NCBI GenBank assembly: GCA_036346275.1
Contig: CM070725.1
Coordinates: forward strand, 16,482,216-16,546,215
Reading direction: 5' to 3'
Origin: Otatea glauca
Lineage: Eukaryota > Streptophyta > Magnoliopsida > Poales > Poaceae
Length of the DNA stretch: 64,000 nucleotides
The position numbers and the translations under genes are program-made. The notes under the pieces are model-generated. The model did no database searches, had not been told where the DNA came from, and saw nothing but the letters and a program-made list of their open reading frames with translations. Below, piece by piece: positions 12,354 to 26,177 of this stretch; within the stretch, counting starts at the first letter, position 1, and the number at the start of each line of letters is the position of its first letter.

Positions 12354-12689
12354 TCTCAATGTAGACGACTTTAAAGGCTAAGGACTCAAGAGATGAGATA
12401 AGCTGAATGAGAAAAGCAAAGAGATGAAGCCTTTAATGAACTCCAGCCGATCAAGATTGTTAAAAAGGAGTGGAGAAAAAAGGAGCCAATTGAAGATGAA
12501 TTCAACTCAACCGATGATTTGGATTTGCCCGTGGTTCAAGATGATTCTCTACCTTCTATGGACATCAACATGGTGTTCACTCTACTGGCCAAGTTCAAAA
12601 TAAGTACTGCATCGGCCAAAGAAAGTTTTACTCAATTATGCTTGGGTGCTTAAGACGTCATTTTTGAAAAACCTCAAGATGATCATCAA

Positions 12690-15339
12690 CATTTGAAGCC
12701 ATTGTATTTAAAAGGTCATATTAATGGCAAGCCGATATCGAGGATGCTAGTTGATGGAGGCACAACTATCAATTTGATGCCCTACATTACATGCAAGAAG
12801 CTGGGTAAGTCCAATGAAGATCTTATTAAAACTAATATGGTTTTAAATAACTTTATATGTGATCCCACAGAGGTAAAGGGGGTTATGATGACAGAGCTTA
12901 CAACGTCTTGTTGGGACGAGATTGGATTCACGCTAATTACTGCATCCCGTTGACCATGCATCAAATGCTTGTTCAATGGAACAGATATGAGGTCGAAGTG
13001 GTTCAAGCTGACACATCAACTCATATAGCCATGGCCAATTCAAACGCGAATTGGCAACACAACGTTGCTGAGTGCATATCAGGTAAAATCTTGGACGATT
13101 GTAATTTTATTTGCATCAATAAGACTGGACTCATTCCGATCAACGTAAGGCCGAGCACACTTGATCTGACCAGCGAAGTTTTATGTCGATAGAGTCCAAA
13201 TCGATAATAAAGGCTTTACAAGATAAAATGCAAAGCTATCGGTAAACAACAGATAACCATGAGGCCATTGAAGATTTTCAAGAAGTCGAGAAATTAGGCT
13301 AGGGTTTCACATCAACTAATTTGCTAGATGAAGTCGACATAGGTGATAGTGATAGAAAAAGACTAACTTTTGTTAGTTCAAAATAGGCAACAGATTACAA
13401 AGAAAAGTTGGTTAAGCTGTTAAAAAATTATAAAGATTGTTTTGCTTGGAAGTATCATGAGATGCCTGGTTTGAGCCAATAGCTTGTTGAACATCGGCTA
13501 CCAATAAAATCGGGTTATCGGCCGTTTAAACATTCTCTTAAACGATTTAATCCGGCTATGTACAATACAATAAAAGAAGAGATTGAGTTATTGTTGGAGG
13601 CTAAGTTTATCAGACTTTGCCGATACACCTAGTGGGTTTCCAATATCATTCCTATTATGAAGAAAAATGGTAAACTCAGGGTGCATGTCGATTTTAGATA
13701 TTTAAATAAAGCCACACCTAAAGATGAATATTCGATGCCTGTAGCCAATATGCTTATTGACGCTGCATCTGGAAACAAGATCATCAGTTTTCTAGATGGC
13801 AACACTGGCTATAACCAACTATTTATGGCCGAAGTTGACATTCATAAGACAATTTTCAAATACCCTAGTGCCCTAGGTTTGTTTGAGTGTTTGTTTGAGT
13901 GGGTGTTCAGATTTATATCGATGATGTTGTTGTATAGTCTAAGGAAAATTACTAGCACCTAGCCGATTTGGTAACAGTATTCAAGAAAACAAGGGCACAT
14001 GATTTGAAGATGAATCCATACAAGTGTGCTTATAGTGTATCGGCTGGTCAGTTTTTAGGCTTTATGATCCATGAAAAAGAAATTGAAGTTAATCAAGAAA
14101 TGGTCAAAGCTATAACCAATACTAAACCACCGGCTTGCAAAAAGGATTTGCAAAAGTTGATCGATAAGATTAATTATTTACGGCATTTTATTTCAAATTT
14201 TTCTGGCCAAATTAGTTCATTTGCACTAGTGCTCAAATAAAAAGATGGCCAAGAATTTGTTTGGGGAGCCGATCAACAGAAGGCTTTTGAGAGCATAAAG
14301 GAATATTTGTCCAAGCCTTCACTTTTTAGCCGCATCTCAAAAGGGCATACCATTCAAATTATATATATGGATTGAAGGGGTTACAATTGGGGCTGTTTTG
14401 GCGCAAGAAATTGATGGTAAAGAGTAGGTTATTTTCTATTTAAGTCGACAGCTAATCAATGCAGAAACCAGGTATCCTTTTGTAGAAAAAGTTTGTTTGT
14501 CGTTATATTTTGCTTACACCAAATTACGGCATTATATTTTAGCGTCGGCTTGTAAAGTTGTTTGTAAAACCGATGTCATAAAATATATGCTATCAGCTCC
14601 AATTTTATGACATCGACTTGGCAAATGGGCATACACGCTCAACGAGTTCGACCTAACATATAAATCGGCTAAGACCATCAAAGGTCACGCGATTGCCGAT
14701 TTTATAACAAGACATAAAAAAGATATGAATGTCGATCTAGTATCTGTTGCCCCTTAGAACTTATTTTTTGATTGCTCGGTATGCCGAGAAGGTGATGGTA
14801 TCAGAATAGTTTTAATTTCGCCAAAAGGATATAGTTTTGAGTTTGCATTCAAGCTAAATTATAAATGTTCTAATAATCAAGCCAAATACGAAGCTTTGCT
14901 AAAAGACCTATAGTTACACGATGATATCGAAGTCGATTCTGTTGAGGCTTATGGTGATTCTTTGTTGGTGGTTCAGCAGACTAAGGTAGAATATAATTTG
15001 CTATGATGAAGTTTTGGTCAAATATTTAGGGTAGTGCCTCGATATAATTGGCTCGTTTATCTCTTCTTCATTTTGTCACATTCCTCGTGAATTGGATGGC
15101 AAAGCGAACTTGTTAGCTCAACAAGCATTGGGCTATAAAGTTTTTGGCCAATTAGAAAATTATGAGCCGATAGACAAAACAGTCGTTTGCGTCTCTACAA
15201 ATGATTGAAGGGTGAAAATAATGGATTATTTGACCGATCCTTCAAAACCCACTGATCGAAAAATTAAGAGACAAGCCATAAATTATTTCTTGGTTAATAA
15301 TGTACTCTATTATCGAACTTTGGAGGGTTTGTTGTTAAG
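12690..15339 (+). pseudogene. Pol remnant of Tat element D (protease, RT, RNase H, start of integrase)
   Basis: Order along the strand: an aspartic protease with VDGGTTINLMPY (12693-12953, where the usual DTGA is VDGG in this lineage) and LGRDWIHANYCIP; reverse transcriptase with VHVDFRYLNKATPKDEYSMP and FLDGNTGYNQ (13657-13890); and YIDD near 13914 in another frame, followed by an in-frame stop. About 40 residues between the LFEW and YIDD motifs are missing, so the RT core has an internal deletion. RNase H follows (AKYEALLK near 14885), and the integrase zinc region begins near 15200. The frame is cut at 15339 by element E. Many stops and shifts make it inactive. Confidence 0.8.
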
Positions 15340-17643
15340 TGAAAGATCGAAATGGCGATCAGAGGGGGGTGAATGATCCCAAATAAAATTTCCCCCACTC
15401 AAAGTACTCCAAATACTCTTGCAATAAAAATCTAAAGCACCCAAAGATTTTCGTTCAAACTGGTGCTTCTCAGATTCGCACACCCTCTAAAAATCCAGAA
15501 CAATTAGACAACTATGTGTACCCCTAGCTTGCATGGATAAGAACCATGAATCATGTGAGGGGTTTTTAATCACAATCCTGGTTGTCAAGTGTCCAAACAA
15601 AAAAGGAATCAATTCAAAAGACTTCTTTTCTAAAAGATATAAAGCTAAAACACCAAAGTCTCTTTTCAGAAAAGTTTAAAGCAGATTTTCAGAAATTATC
15701 CTCAGTTGGAACAGGTGGTTGGTGAGTTTCTGTTGCTCTAAAATTTTTGAAAATTTTTGTCCCTGTGAGAAGTTGAGACTTAAACCACTCCACCAAAAAT
15801 TACCTAATAATGCTTTGTAGAATAAGAATCAAAAATCAAGCAATACAGACAGTCAAAAACTTCGACCAGAAAGTTTGAGGCTCGGTTTTCACTTCATAGC
15901 TCTCAAACGGTGAAACCAGTGGACTCAAGAAATTTTATACAGATGTATATATGAGTTATGAACCTTCTCCAAAAATAATCACTTAAAAATGATTTTTATA
16001 TATGTTTATAAAAATAAAACACTGACTGCTGCGCGAAGAACAAGTTCTGGACAGATTTGCAATTTGATAAAAAAAAACTTGATCTCTAGTCTATCCAAGG
16101 GTGTAAGAAAGATGTAAAACCAAATGAACACCCTCAAGACATCCTAGAAGAACAGCATATAGAAGGAGGGGAGGAAAATCCAAATTGCATAAATGTAAAT
16201 TGCAAGAATGTAAGTGCTGAATTTAATTGCGGAATTTAAGTGCGGAATTTAAGTGCATAAAGTAAATTGCGTAATTTAAATGCGTAATGTAAATGCACAA
16301 AGAAAAGAAATGATATGAGGAAATATTTCATTTCTGGAAGGAGAGGTTACAAAGCCTCACATTCATGTGGGCAAAGCTCAAAAGAGCATCAAAAACCTCA
16401 AAACCTTCAAGGGGAGGAGGCTACCCTTCCACCCCTATTTATACTACTCTTGGGCCACCTACCGCCTTTGGATGAGTCCCTCAACCCTAGAGCACTCATC
16501 TAAGGGCTAGGATTAACCCACACACACAGCCATGCAAGGGCTAACCCAAAACCCACACACATACCGGGTTTTCTTGCACGGTTTTCAAAGCATACTACCT
16601 AGACCCACTAACCTATCAACTAGACCGCAATCCGACGGTCCTTATTGATCCACGCGGCATCTAGCTAGCATCATCTCCTTTCCTTGTCTTCTTGACTTGG
16701 CCGGACTCCGTCTTCGATCATCTTCCGGCGATCTCCCAACCGTCTGGACCTCCGACGCTCCTCGCCTAGTCCCGGTCGTCCTCCACCTCACCATGACCTA
16801 GCACCGTCGCCCTGCAACCATCAAAGACAAGGAAACACTTCACATAGCAATGCCCATAACGATATGCAATAAATCATCCCAAACTCTCGAGGTCTGAACA
16901 CTGGTCTCCATCCCGACCACTCGAGGTCTGACCACTTGACTCCATCCCGACCACTCGAGGTCTGACCACTGGTCTCCGACCAGCCAAGACCCCGACCACT
17001 CGGGGTCGGACGACTGGTCTCTAACCAGCCAAAGTCCCGACCACTCGGGGTCAAACAGTCGGTCTCCACCACCTAATCCTCAACCACTGGGGCCTCAACC
17101 ACTCGGAGTCTCAACCACTCGGGGTCGACACAGCAATTCAAATAGCTCTTGTTTGAAAATCAAACCAAATCAAACTCAAACTTGAGCACACCTTGCTCAA
17201 ATAAAGTCTAATACTCATCACAAACATGGATGGACCTGCACATGGTCCTTCAATCTCCCCCTTGATGAGTATATTGACAAACCACATAAAAGGCATAAAT
17301 TTGAGTTTGAATGACAGAAGAAGAAAACAATTTGATTGCAAAGCCAAACTTGGTCCAGAGAGAAAGATATAAAATCATGACCAAGTTGGCAGAAAGAATT
17401 TAGAGCAAGACCATGAAAAAGAAGCAAGTTTTCCACAAAAGCTCTAAACACCAATCATAAGTGCCAAATGTGAATATGTTCCATAAGAAATAGCAAAGAT
17501 TTACAAAGATCATAAGAACCAAAAAGCTTTCACATTTTTATCTCTTTTTTTTAATAATGCCTTTTCTTCATTTTCTCCCCCTTTTGGCAATATAGGCATC
17601 AAAATGGAATTTTCTCCCTCTTTTTATGTATGCATGAAATGCA
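15340..17643 (-). repeat. 3' LTR of element E
   Basis: It begins tgaaagatcgaaatggcg on the plus strand and ends gcatgaaatgca. It matches 23881-26110 over its whole length at high identity by eye. A minus-strand TATA box (GTATAAATAG, 16435-16444) is kept in both copies. It is about 70 bp longer than its partner, mainly because of extra units in the minisatellite at 16895-17130. Confidence 0.9.
16895..17130. repeat. Minisatellite inside the LTR (CCGACCACTCGGGGTC type)
   Basis: Imperfect units of roughly 30-45 bp built on cgaccactcg(a/g)ggtc and gactggtctccgaccagcc are repeated about seven to eight times. The partner LTR has fewer units at 25415-25600, so the repeat number changed after insertion or during replication. 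Confidence 0.8.
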
Positions 17644-20600
17644 ACCTAAAGGAGCTTTGAAGATTATCCTATTGATCGCAATGACAAGATATGACACCAA
17701 GCTAGTCAATTTTTAGATTAGACTAGTCTAAGACATGTCCAAGTGCAAATACAAGCTTAGATTTGAATATTTCATTTTTAGCAAGATTTGACAAGTGCAA
17801 CACTTAGCTTTAGTTTCAAAAAAAGAAGAATAGCCACTCTAAGGATCAAAAGGAAAACCTAGAGTTCAACCTACTCAACACTTTGGGGAATCTAGAAGAG
17901 CATACAAGGTCCTTCGGGCTCATTTATCACTTAATGCAATTTTTTGATTTATCATCATACAAGACATAGCGGGGTGCAAATGTTTGACATTATTTGCATT
18001 CTTTACCCACATATATCTTTGTTTTTAATTTATTTGCATTTTCTTTTGACAACCAATTGACTCAAGCCGTATGCGACCATCTCAAGATGAACTCTTAAGA
18101 GGATGGTCTAGGTCAAACACGATGTATTCCAAGTTCATCCCAAGTGCAATGGGAAGCGGTCTTGTGAATGCAAGGTGTTGAGTCGTATATGCACAAGAAG
18201 AGTCAATTTTGTTTAATTTTCATTTTTAGCACAATGATTTTTGAGCAATTAAAGGACTCTAGCATGAATCAAACTAGTTTCACCCAAGTTGCTATAGGGA
18301 CTCTAGAGAACTCCAAACTTTCTCAAATTATGGCACAAACCTCTAGAGAAGAAACCTAGCAAGTAAAAGCAACAAGTTTCATCAAGTTCTTCATTTAAGG
18401 CTTATTTCATTTTTAAGATTAGCAAGTTAAATAAACTTGGACATATCTAAGCTAGTGATTTCCTCCACATGATGTAGCATGGTGTATAGCATGAAGATTG
18501 AGTCAATTGCATACTAGACAAAGCTCATTAAACAGGAAATGCAGTCTATATGCAATACATGAACAGATTCCCAAACTCTCCCTCAGCATATGAGTCAATT
18601 TAAGCACAAATCTAGTTCAAGTTGAGTTATTAGCAGAATTAAGTTCAAGAAAGACCCAAATGAACTCAGTCGAAACCAGAAATACAGAATGAGGAGAAGA
18701 AGTCGAGAAACTACAAAACTGGATGGCTATTGAGCATAGATAAGATAGAAGAGACTCACTACGGCTCAGACTCGTTCTTATCTTCCCCAGAGACTGACAT
18801 AGGGAAGCTGACTCTAGATCCCAACTAAGGAGTGCACAGCACCTGTCTACCTGGAGGCCCCAAAACCTGCTAGACTTATAAGACTGTGAGGGAACTCAAC
18901 CTAGAGAGAAGAGAGAACAGCTAATCACGCATGATAGCAACCTAAAGTACAAGATAAGAGGACCATGCAAGGCATGACAGAATTCTAAGTGAGTGAACTC
19001 AACTCAAGAAAACAAGCCCAAAGTCACCCGTAAGAAGAAAGGAAATCTTTGGAAGAAAATATATACATATAATATAGATCAGCTCCCCCTCAAGATATGC
19101 CATATGAGCTCATAAACCCAAGCTCAAATCCCCCTGAACACACTCTACTCCCCTTGAGGCACACTCTAAAACTCTCACCTCACAAGAGATAGGTAGAAAG
19201 CTAGAGGAGAAGAGATAAGATCTAAAACCACATGGTCTCTAAGGAGCAAGATGGCTCAAGGTAAGAAGCAACCTAACTATGCTAGAAGTCCAACCAAAAG
19301 ACTCTAGACAAACAGGACACAAGCTCTACCTACAAAAGAACCACAACCTCCTAAGAGACCCATCACTATCATCAACATTTTCAGAGGTACTTACCTACTG
19401 CAGTGTAGTGCAAGTAGTGGCAAATGACCTGAAGTGGATCCAAAAAGCAGAGGAAGAAGACTTAGAGATATTCCTAGGATGATGGTCTCCTCACCAGAAA
19501 GCCTACACACATGCATCCAACAAATCTATGCTTTTTGGCGGGGTTAGAGATCCAGTTCCTAGGCACGAATGGACAAGATACAGGAAAAGTGTGGCAAATG
19601 ATCATCTAGAGCATGAACATGATGCAGAAGGTAATGTAAGATCATGATCACAACCAAGCTAAAGATAGCATCAAGATCCATATATCCATAGACAACAGTG
19701 AAAACATATCCACATGATAAACAACAGCAAGGTGCATCATAGCACTGTCATGCTGGCAGAAGAAACTAAGCAAGGTGCATCACAGCAACAAAATACTAGC
19801 AGGGATCATGTGCAAGCCTAGAAATACATGGATTAAGATACTACCCTAAACATGGCAATGAGCATGTAAATGAAGAAATACCACAATGAAGCACAACAAC
19901 ATGCTACTAGATATAACATGAGCAAGATGAATGAAGACAACCAAAGAGGATCATGCATAAAACAAACTAATTAGCAACATCAAGATCCATTTATCCATAG
20001 TCCCAATAACAATATTTACATGCTGCGAAAAGGCCCGTCAAAAGAAGACCAAACAAAAGGTCATGAGGACACAGACAGCATGAAAGTAAATGGTGACAAT
20101 GGACACAAAGATGAGAAACTACTTATGGCAACACTCTATGCATGATGATGAATACATGCCATGAATGAAGAACACAAGCTCATGCAAAAATAGGTATGAA
20201 GCATATAAGCATGAAGGACAATAAAAGGTGATCATGAACAATATAAGTCATACAGCGGCAGCTAGATCATATAACCCTAATCTCATGAAAGGCATTCACA
20301 TGTAGCACAAAGTCTGACAAACAAAGTCTAAACAAAGCTAATCATAAAAACAAGAAAATCACATGCTGGGAAAGAGCTCATGAATTTAGGATATAATACA
20401 TGAAGCACAAAGATGGTTGGGGAAAACATGCTATGGCACAAAACAAGACAGACAAAAACTAACAAGACCTAGCAAAGTACATATAATACACATGGGAGCA
20501 AGAGCAATCACAACATGTCATGGAAATGATGATCACAAGTATAACCGACAAGAGGGTATGAGATAGCTAACCATGGAAGTGGAAGTCCCCAATGTTGTTA

Positions 20601-21440
20601 TCATGAAGCTCAACACTTGTGGAGCGAAACACGAGGCAAACAAAGTTGAAAGTACATGCAGGTTAGCATGATGCTCATGATGGTCATGCAGGAAGATCCA
20701 ATCCTCTAGAGACAAGCCGCAAAGGCCAACTCGGAATTCACATCGAGTGCCAACATTGAAAAGCGACAAAACGGTCCTAGATGAGATTAGTAAGGATCAA
20801 CATGACCAACATACTTACCTGCAACTCTTGCCGTGAGTGGGTACCTCGAGGAAAAATGAGGTCCACTACTTATGCACGGCGAAGATGATGCCTCAGGACA
20901 ACTCATGGACTAAGAATCGAACTAAGAAAGGAAAAGTCCACAAGATGACCCAAATCCACTCCACTAGGCAGTGATCACATCCTCAAGCTAGCCTCAAGCG
21001 ACTCATGCCATGAGAAAGGCAAAAGGCACTTAAAAGCATCATCGCATAGACATGACACAAGGAATTGACACAAGAGGGAAAGATGACTCAGTACTGGGAT
21101 AGAGTGAAGACTTGGGGACCCAATACTGAACCACTCGACGCCTTAGAGTACCAGCCATTGAAGAAGACTGGACTCGAGTGTCTCTCTGACGTTTAACCCT
21201 AACAAGGTCAGTAGCAACTCTAGTAGATGTTCTAGGAGCTGAAACTGGGTTGGCCTGCCGTGGTGCAAAAGCCGAACCACCCCAGTGAAGCTGCCTAAAA
21301 CTCCTACCAGAAAACGCCTCGCACCGCTGACATCTACCTCGATGAGAAAAATGAGGAATATCAAGAGGACGGTGGAAAGACTGACTACGAACAGCTCCAA
21401 GACTAAAACTCGAAGAACCAGCATGAAAACCGAGTCCTGG
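17644..21440 (-). other. Non-coding internal region of element E
   Basis: No retrotransposon domain could be recognised on either strand. On the plus strand the sequence is rich in A and G with many short words such as catgaa, acaag and gcacaa. Residual open frames are short and lack family motifs. In full-length relatives this interval would hold pol and possibly an env-like frame. Here it seems replaced or degraded beyond recognition. Confidence 0.55.
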
Positions 21441-21443
21441 ACG

Positions 21444-23825
21444 CTACCCAAAAACAGACGACTCTCTAACCTGTCTAGAAGCAGCGTGTACCTTAGGAGC
21501 ACTCAAGGTCTGGGGATGACCCTGAATACCCCTAAGAGCAGCAACACGCTCACGCCGAGTGATCTTGGCGCGCCTGAAGCAGAAATCTACTAGGTGACCA
21601 TCCTTCTTACAGAAGGTGCATGTGTGCCGCCTTGCTAGAGGCAGAAGCAACAGAGTCCTATGGACAACCCCAGTGAGACCTAAACACGGTGGTGCTCACT
21701 CAGGAGCTACCACAAACTCATCACTCTTGGAGCCGCGACAATGGTGGGAGGATGCGCCCGAGCATGCTCCAAGGGATCAAATCCTAGACCTTGATTGAAT
21801 CTACTAATCTTGGATTGGTCTAGAATAAGATTGAGCTTCTTCTTGCCTCCAACAAACTTCTTGAGAGTGCTCATAAGATACTGGCAATCTCGAAAGAAAG
21901 AAGCACAAGAAGAACAGGGGGGAAGAAGAAGAAGAACTAGAAAGATGAGCTCTCTCAGCAAGTGCATTTTTCTCCCTCAGCACGGCTGCCTCAATCTTGA
22001 GGGCCTCACAATAAACGCAAGACGTATTTCTAATTCTATGGGCTTGGTCTTCTAATTTCTTCCTAAGCTCGACATGGATTTTATCCAAGTCCCCCTCAAT
22101 CACAGAACATTGTAAGCAACTTTCTTGTGACTTATCTAGTAAGTCCTTAGCAAGTTTAGCACACTTGACATTTAAGGATTCATTGTCAAGTTTTAGTTGC
22201 CTACAGCCCTCACATGAGTTGACTGGTTCCTTAGAAGCATGCATTTCAAGTTCATCGTTTCTAGAATAAAGCTTCTTAAGGTGTTCGCTCATGGCATCAA
22301 TTTCAGCAAGCAATTTAGGGCAATTTGAATATGAAGGAGTAGAGTGAGCATGAAGAAAACTAGCCCCAACAGGAATAGCATCAACAGAACTAGTGCTAGC
22401 ATTCTTTATCCTAAGACCATCAAGTTCAGCAAACACACTATCATGTATGGTCCTTAGGTTCTCCAACTCCACAAGAACAGCATCACAGAGAACACAGTCA
22501 TCAGTGACTCGGGAGGGAGAAGATCTAATTTAAGCTAACTCCCGAGTCAAGGTACCTACTTCCTTTTCTAAATCAGAACACCTCGACCTAGCCTTAGCAT
22601 GAAACTTTCCTAATTTACAGAAGGCAGCATTTAATTCATCGTAGGTGGGTACCTCGTCCGAGTCGCTGTACAGCTCGGAGTCGCTGATGCCGTTGGCGTC
22701 GACCATGAAGCACATGCCGGAGAAGTCGTCGCCGCCTTTCTTCTCTTGCGGATCATCCTCGCCTTCGTCGCTTCATGTCTCCGTGTCGGAGATGTTGATG
22801 TCGTCAAGCGTGGCGAGGACGCAGTGGAAAAGCTTCTTGTTCTTGGAGAAGTTGCGGTACTTCTTCTCGTACGCCGGTTCACAAACTGGAGGCTTCTTGT
22901 TGCAGTTCTTATCGGTGTAGTCGTTCTTGCCCGAACCGCCAACATCGTTCTTGCCCTTCTCCAGCTTGGGACAGGTCGCCCAAATGTGGTTGAGGCCACC
23001 ACACTCGAAGCAGGTGATCATGCCACCTCTCTTCCTCTCTCTCACCCTCTTGTATGCATGAGAGAATTTGCGAGCAAGAAGAGCAAGCTCATTTTCTGGA
23101 AATTTTTCCAGTTGGTCATCGCTTAGCTCGCAAAGGGTGGAGAGGGAGAAGCCGACAGAAGAATCAGAAGAAGATCCATTGGGATCGGTGACCAAAGCCA
23201 TCGACTGAGATTTCGTCTTTCGAGAGACGACATCGATCTCATGAGTCTTGAGGTGGGAATAAAGCCCGTCAAGAGTTAGAGTCGATAAGTCGGTGGTGTC
23301 CTTGATAATGGTCACCTTCATCTCCCAAACCCGAAGGTCGAGTGCGGTCAAGAAATGCCGAGCATTGTCCGAGTCAGGGTATGTGCAACCGACTGCTCGG
23401 AGGTCGCTCAAAATTTTTGTAAACCGACCAAAGCACTCGTCAAGACTCTCACCAGCGTGTTGTTCAAACTTGTTGAACTCACGCTTGAATTGGTCCTGTC
23501 GAACCGTCTTGATTTGGGTAGTGCCCTCATGGTAAGCATCGAGGGTCACCCAAATCTCATGAGCAGAACGAAGGTGAGAAATCCTATAATACTCACTGCG
23601 GCTAAGACCCTGTATGAGGATGTTCCTTGCCTTAGCGTTCGCCTCAACGTCAGCCATATTTCAGGCCGTGACGTTTTCATCAGCAGGAACCTCATACGGG
23701 AGTTTCACCTTCTGCCATATCAGGATGCCCTGGGCAGTGATGTATGACTCCATCCGCGATTTCCAAAACGAGAAATCAACTCCAGCAAAAATGGGAGGCT
23801 TGGTGGAATACTTGTCCATCGCCAT
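21444..23825 (-). pseudogene. Gag polyprotein of element E, SIRE/Maximus-like
   Basis: The start at 23825 gives MAMDKYSTKPPIFAGVDF, typical of UBN2-type copia gag, then YITAQGILIW. Codon 55 is TGA (23663-23661), where relatives have a coding codon. The frame resumes at MADVEANAKARNILIQGLS (23657). A zinc knuckle CFECGGLNHIWATC (CX2CX4HX4C) lies near 23010-22970. Next comes a Glu/Lys/Leu-rich coiled-coil region (22715-21804) containing CEGCRQLKLDNESLNVKC and CVYCEALKIEAAVLREKNAL. A second Cys/His motif, CTFCKKDGHLVDFC, sits near 21620-21580. Several stops and shifts break the long frame. Gag forms the particle that packages element RNA. Confidence 0.8.
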
Positions 23826-23867
23826 GGCTCTTGAGACCGGTCAAGATCTATGGAAGAGCAAAACCGG

Positions 23868-23880
23868 CTCTGATACCAAT
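23868..23880 (-). other. Primer binding site of element E (initiator-Met tRNA)
   Basis: On the minus strand this reads TGGTATCAGAGCC, complementary to the 3' end of plant initiator methionine tRNA. It sits immediately inside the right LTR (23881), which fixes the element's orientation. Confidence 0.9.
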
Positions 23881-26110
23881 TAAAAGATCGAAATAGCGAT
23901 CAGAGGGGGGGTGAATGATCCCAAATAAAATTTCCCCCACTCAAAGTACTCCAAATACTCTTGCAATAAAAATCTAAAGCACCCAAAGATTTTCGTTCAA
24001 ACTGGTGCTTCTCAGATTCGCACACCCTCCAAAAATCCAGAACAATTAGACAACTATGTGTACCCCTAGCTTGCATGGATAAGAACCATGAATCATGTGA
24101 GGGGTTTTTAATCACAATCCTGGTTGTCAAGTGTCCAAACAAAAAAGGAATCAATTCAAAAGACTTCTTTTCTAAAAGAGATAAAGCTAAAACACCAAAG
24201 TCTCTTTTCAGAAAAGTTTAAAGCAGGTTTTCAGAAATTGTCCTCAGTTGGAACAGGTGGTTGGTGAGTTTCTGTTGCTCTAAAATTTTTGGGAATTTTT
24301 GTCCCTATGAGCAGTTGAGACGTAAACCACTCCACCAAAAAGTACCTTAGAATTCTTTGTAGAATAAGAATGAAAAATCAAGCAATACAGACAGTCAAAA
24401 ACTTTGACCAGAAAGTTTGAGGCTTGGTTTTCACTTCATAGCTCTCAAACGGTGAAACCAGTGGACTCAAGAAATTTTATACGGATGTATATATGAGTTG
24501 TGAACCTTCTCCAAAAAGAATCACTTAAAAATGATTTTTATATATGTTTACAAAAATAAAACACTGACTGCTGCGCGAAGAACAAGTTCTGGACAGATTT
24601 GCAATTTGATAAAAAAAACTTGATCTCTAGTCTATCCAAGGGTGTAAGAAAGATGTAAAACCAAATGAACACCCTCAAGACATCCTAGAAGAACAGCATA
24701 TAGAAGGAGGGGAGGAAAATCCAAATTGCATAAATGTAAATTGCAAGAATGTAAGTGCTGAATTTAATTGCGGAATTTAAGTGCATAATGTAAATTGCGT
24801 AATTTAAATGCGTAATGTAAATGCACAAAGAAAAGAAATGATATGAGGAAACATTTCATTTCTGGAAGGAGAGGTTACAAAGCCTCACATTCATGTGGGC
24901 AAAGCTCAAAGGAGCATCAAAAACCTCAAAACCTTCAAGGGGAGGAGGCTACCCTTCCACCCCTATTTATACTACTCTTGGGCCACCTACCACCTTTGGA
25001 TGAGTCCCTCAACCCTAGAGCACTCATCTAAGGGTTAGGATTAACCCACACACACAGCCATGCAAGGGCTAACCCAAAACCCACACACATACCGGGTTTT
25101 CTTGCACGGTTTTCAAAGCATACTACCTAGACCCACTAACCTATCAACTAGACCGCAATCCGACGGTCCTCATTGATCCACGCGGTATCTAGCTAGCATC
25201 ATCTCCTTTCCTTGTCTTCTTGACTTGCCCGGACTCCGTCTCCAATCATCTTGCGGCGATCTCCCAACCGTCTGGACCTCCGACGCTCCTCGCCTAGTCC
25301 CGGTCATCCTCCGCCTCACCATGACCTAGCACCGTTGCCCTGCAACCATCAAAGACAAGGAAACACATCACATAGCAATGCCCACAATGATATGCAATAA
25401 ACCATCCCAACCTCTCGAGGTCTGAACACTAGTCTCCATCCCGACCACTCGGGGTCGGACGACTGGTCTCCAACCAGCCAAAGTCCCGACCACTCGGGGT
25501 CAGACGACTGGTCTCCGACCAGCCTAATCCTCAACCACTCGGGGGCCTCAACCACTCGGAGTCTCAAGCACTCGGAGTCTCAACCACTCGGGGTCGACAC
25601 AGCAATTCAAATAGCTCTTGTTTGAAAATCAAACCAAATCAAACTCAAACTTGAGCACACCTTGCTCAAATAAAGTCTAATACTCATCACAAACATGGAT
25701 GGACCTGCACATGGTTCTTCAATCTCCCCCTTGATGAGTATATTGACAAACCACACAAAAGGCATAAATTTGAGTTTGAATGACAGAAGAAGAAAACAAT
25801 TTGATTGCAAAGCCAAACTTGGTCCAGAGAGAAAGATATAAAATCATGACCAAGTTGGCAGAAAGAATTTAGAGCAAGACCATGAAAAAAAGCAAGTTTT
25901 CCACAAAAGCTCTAAACACCAATCATAAGTGCCAAATGTGAATATGATCCATAAGAAATAGCAAAGATTTACAAAGATCATAAGAACCAAAAAGCTTTCA
26001 CATTTTTATCTCTTTTTTTAATGATGCCTTTTCTTCATTTTCTCCCCCTTTTGGCAATATAGGCATCAAAATGGAATTTTCTCCCTCTTTTTATGTATGC
26101 ATGAAATGCA
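23881..26110 (-). repeat. 5' LTR of element E
   Basis: Partner of 15340-17643. The minus-strand TATA box GTATAAATAG is at 24963-24972 and would drive transcription leftward into gag. The outer terminal bases are taaaag where the other copy has tgaaag. The internal minisatellite (25415-25600) is shorter than in the left LTR. Confidence 0.9.
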
Positions 26111-26177
26111 ACCTAAGGGAGCCGATTATTGCGATTTTTGATAAATAACAAGTCATCTCTCAAAAATGGGGGGCATA
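26111..26177 (+). other. Residual 3' internal end and polypurine tract of a Tat element
   Basis: The sequence reads ...ctctcaaaaatggggggcata directly before an LTR starting tgtttgcacc. This matches the polypurine tract region next to the 3' LTR of element A. The expected integrase end and antisense ORF between element D and this point are absent. Confidence 0.7.

Larger units (their letters stand above)
15340..26110 (-). mobile_element. Copia-type LTR retrotransposon E with gag but no pol
   Basis: Two direct repeats (15340-17643 and 23881-26110) are the LTRs. An initiator-Met primer site lies just inside the right repeat, so the element reads right to left. Only gag is present (23825-21444). 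The 3.8 kb between gag and the left LTR shows no protease, integrase, RT or RNase H motif. This is the structure called TR-GAG or a non-autonomous long-LTR element. The gag resembles the SIRE/Maximus lineage of copia. Flanks are ttaag (15335-15339) and ctaag (near 26113-26117), a possible but imperfect target duplication. Movement would need proteins from a full-length relative. Confidence 0.8.

Noticed and set aside
23868..23880. tRNA gene fragment
   Set aside because: The 13-base match to initiator-Met tRNA is a retrotransposon primer site next to an LTR; there is no tRNA body.
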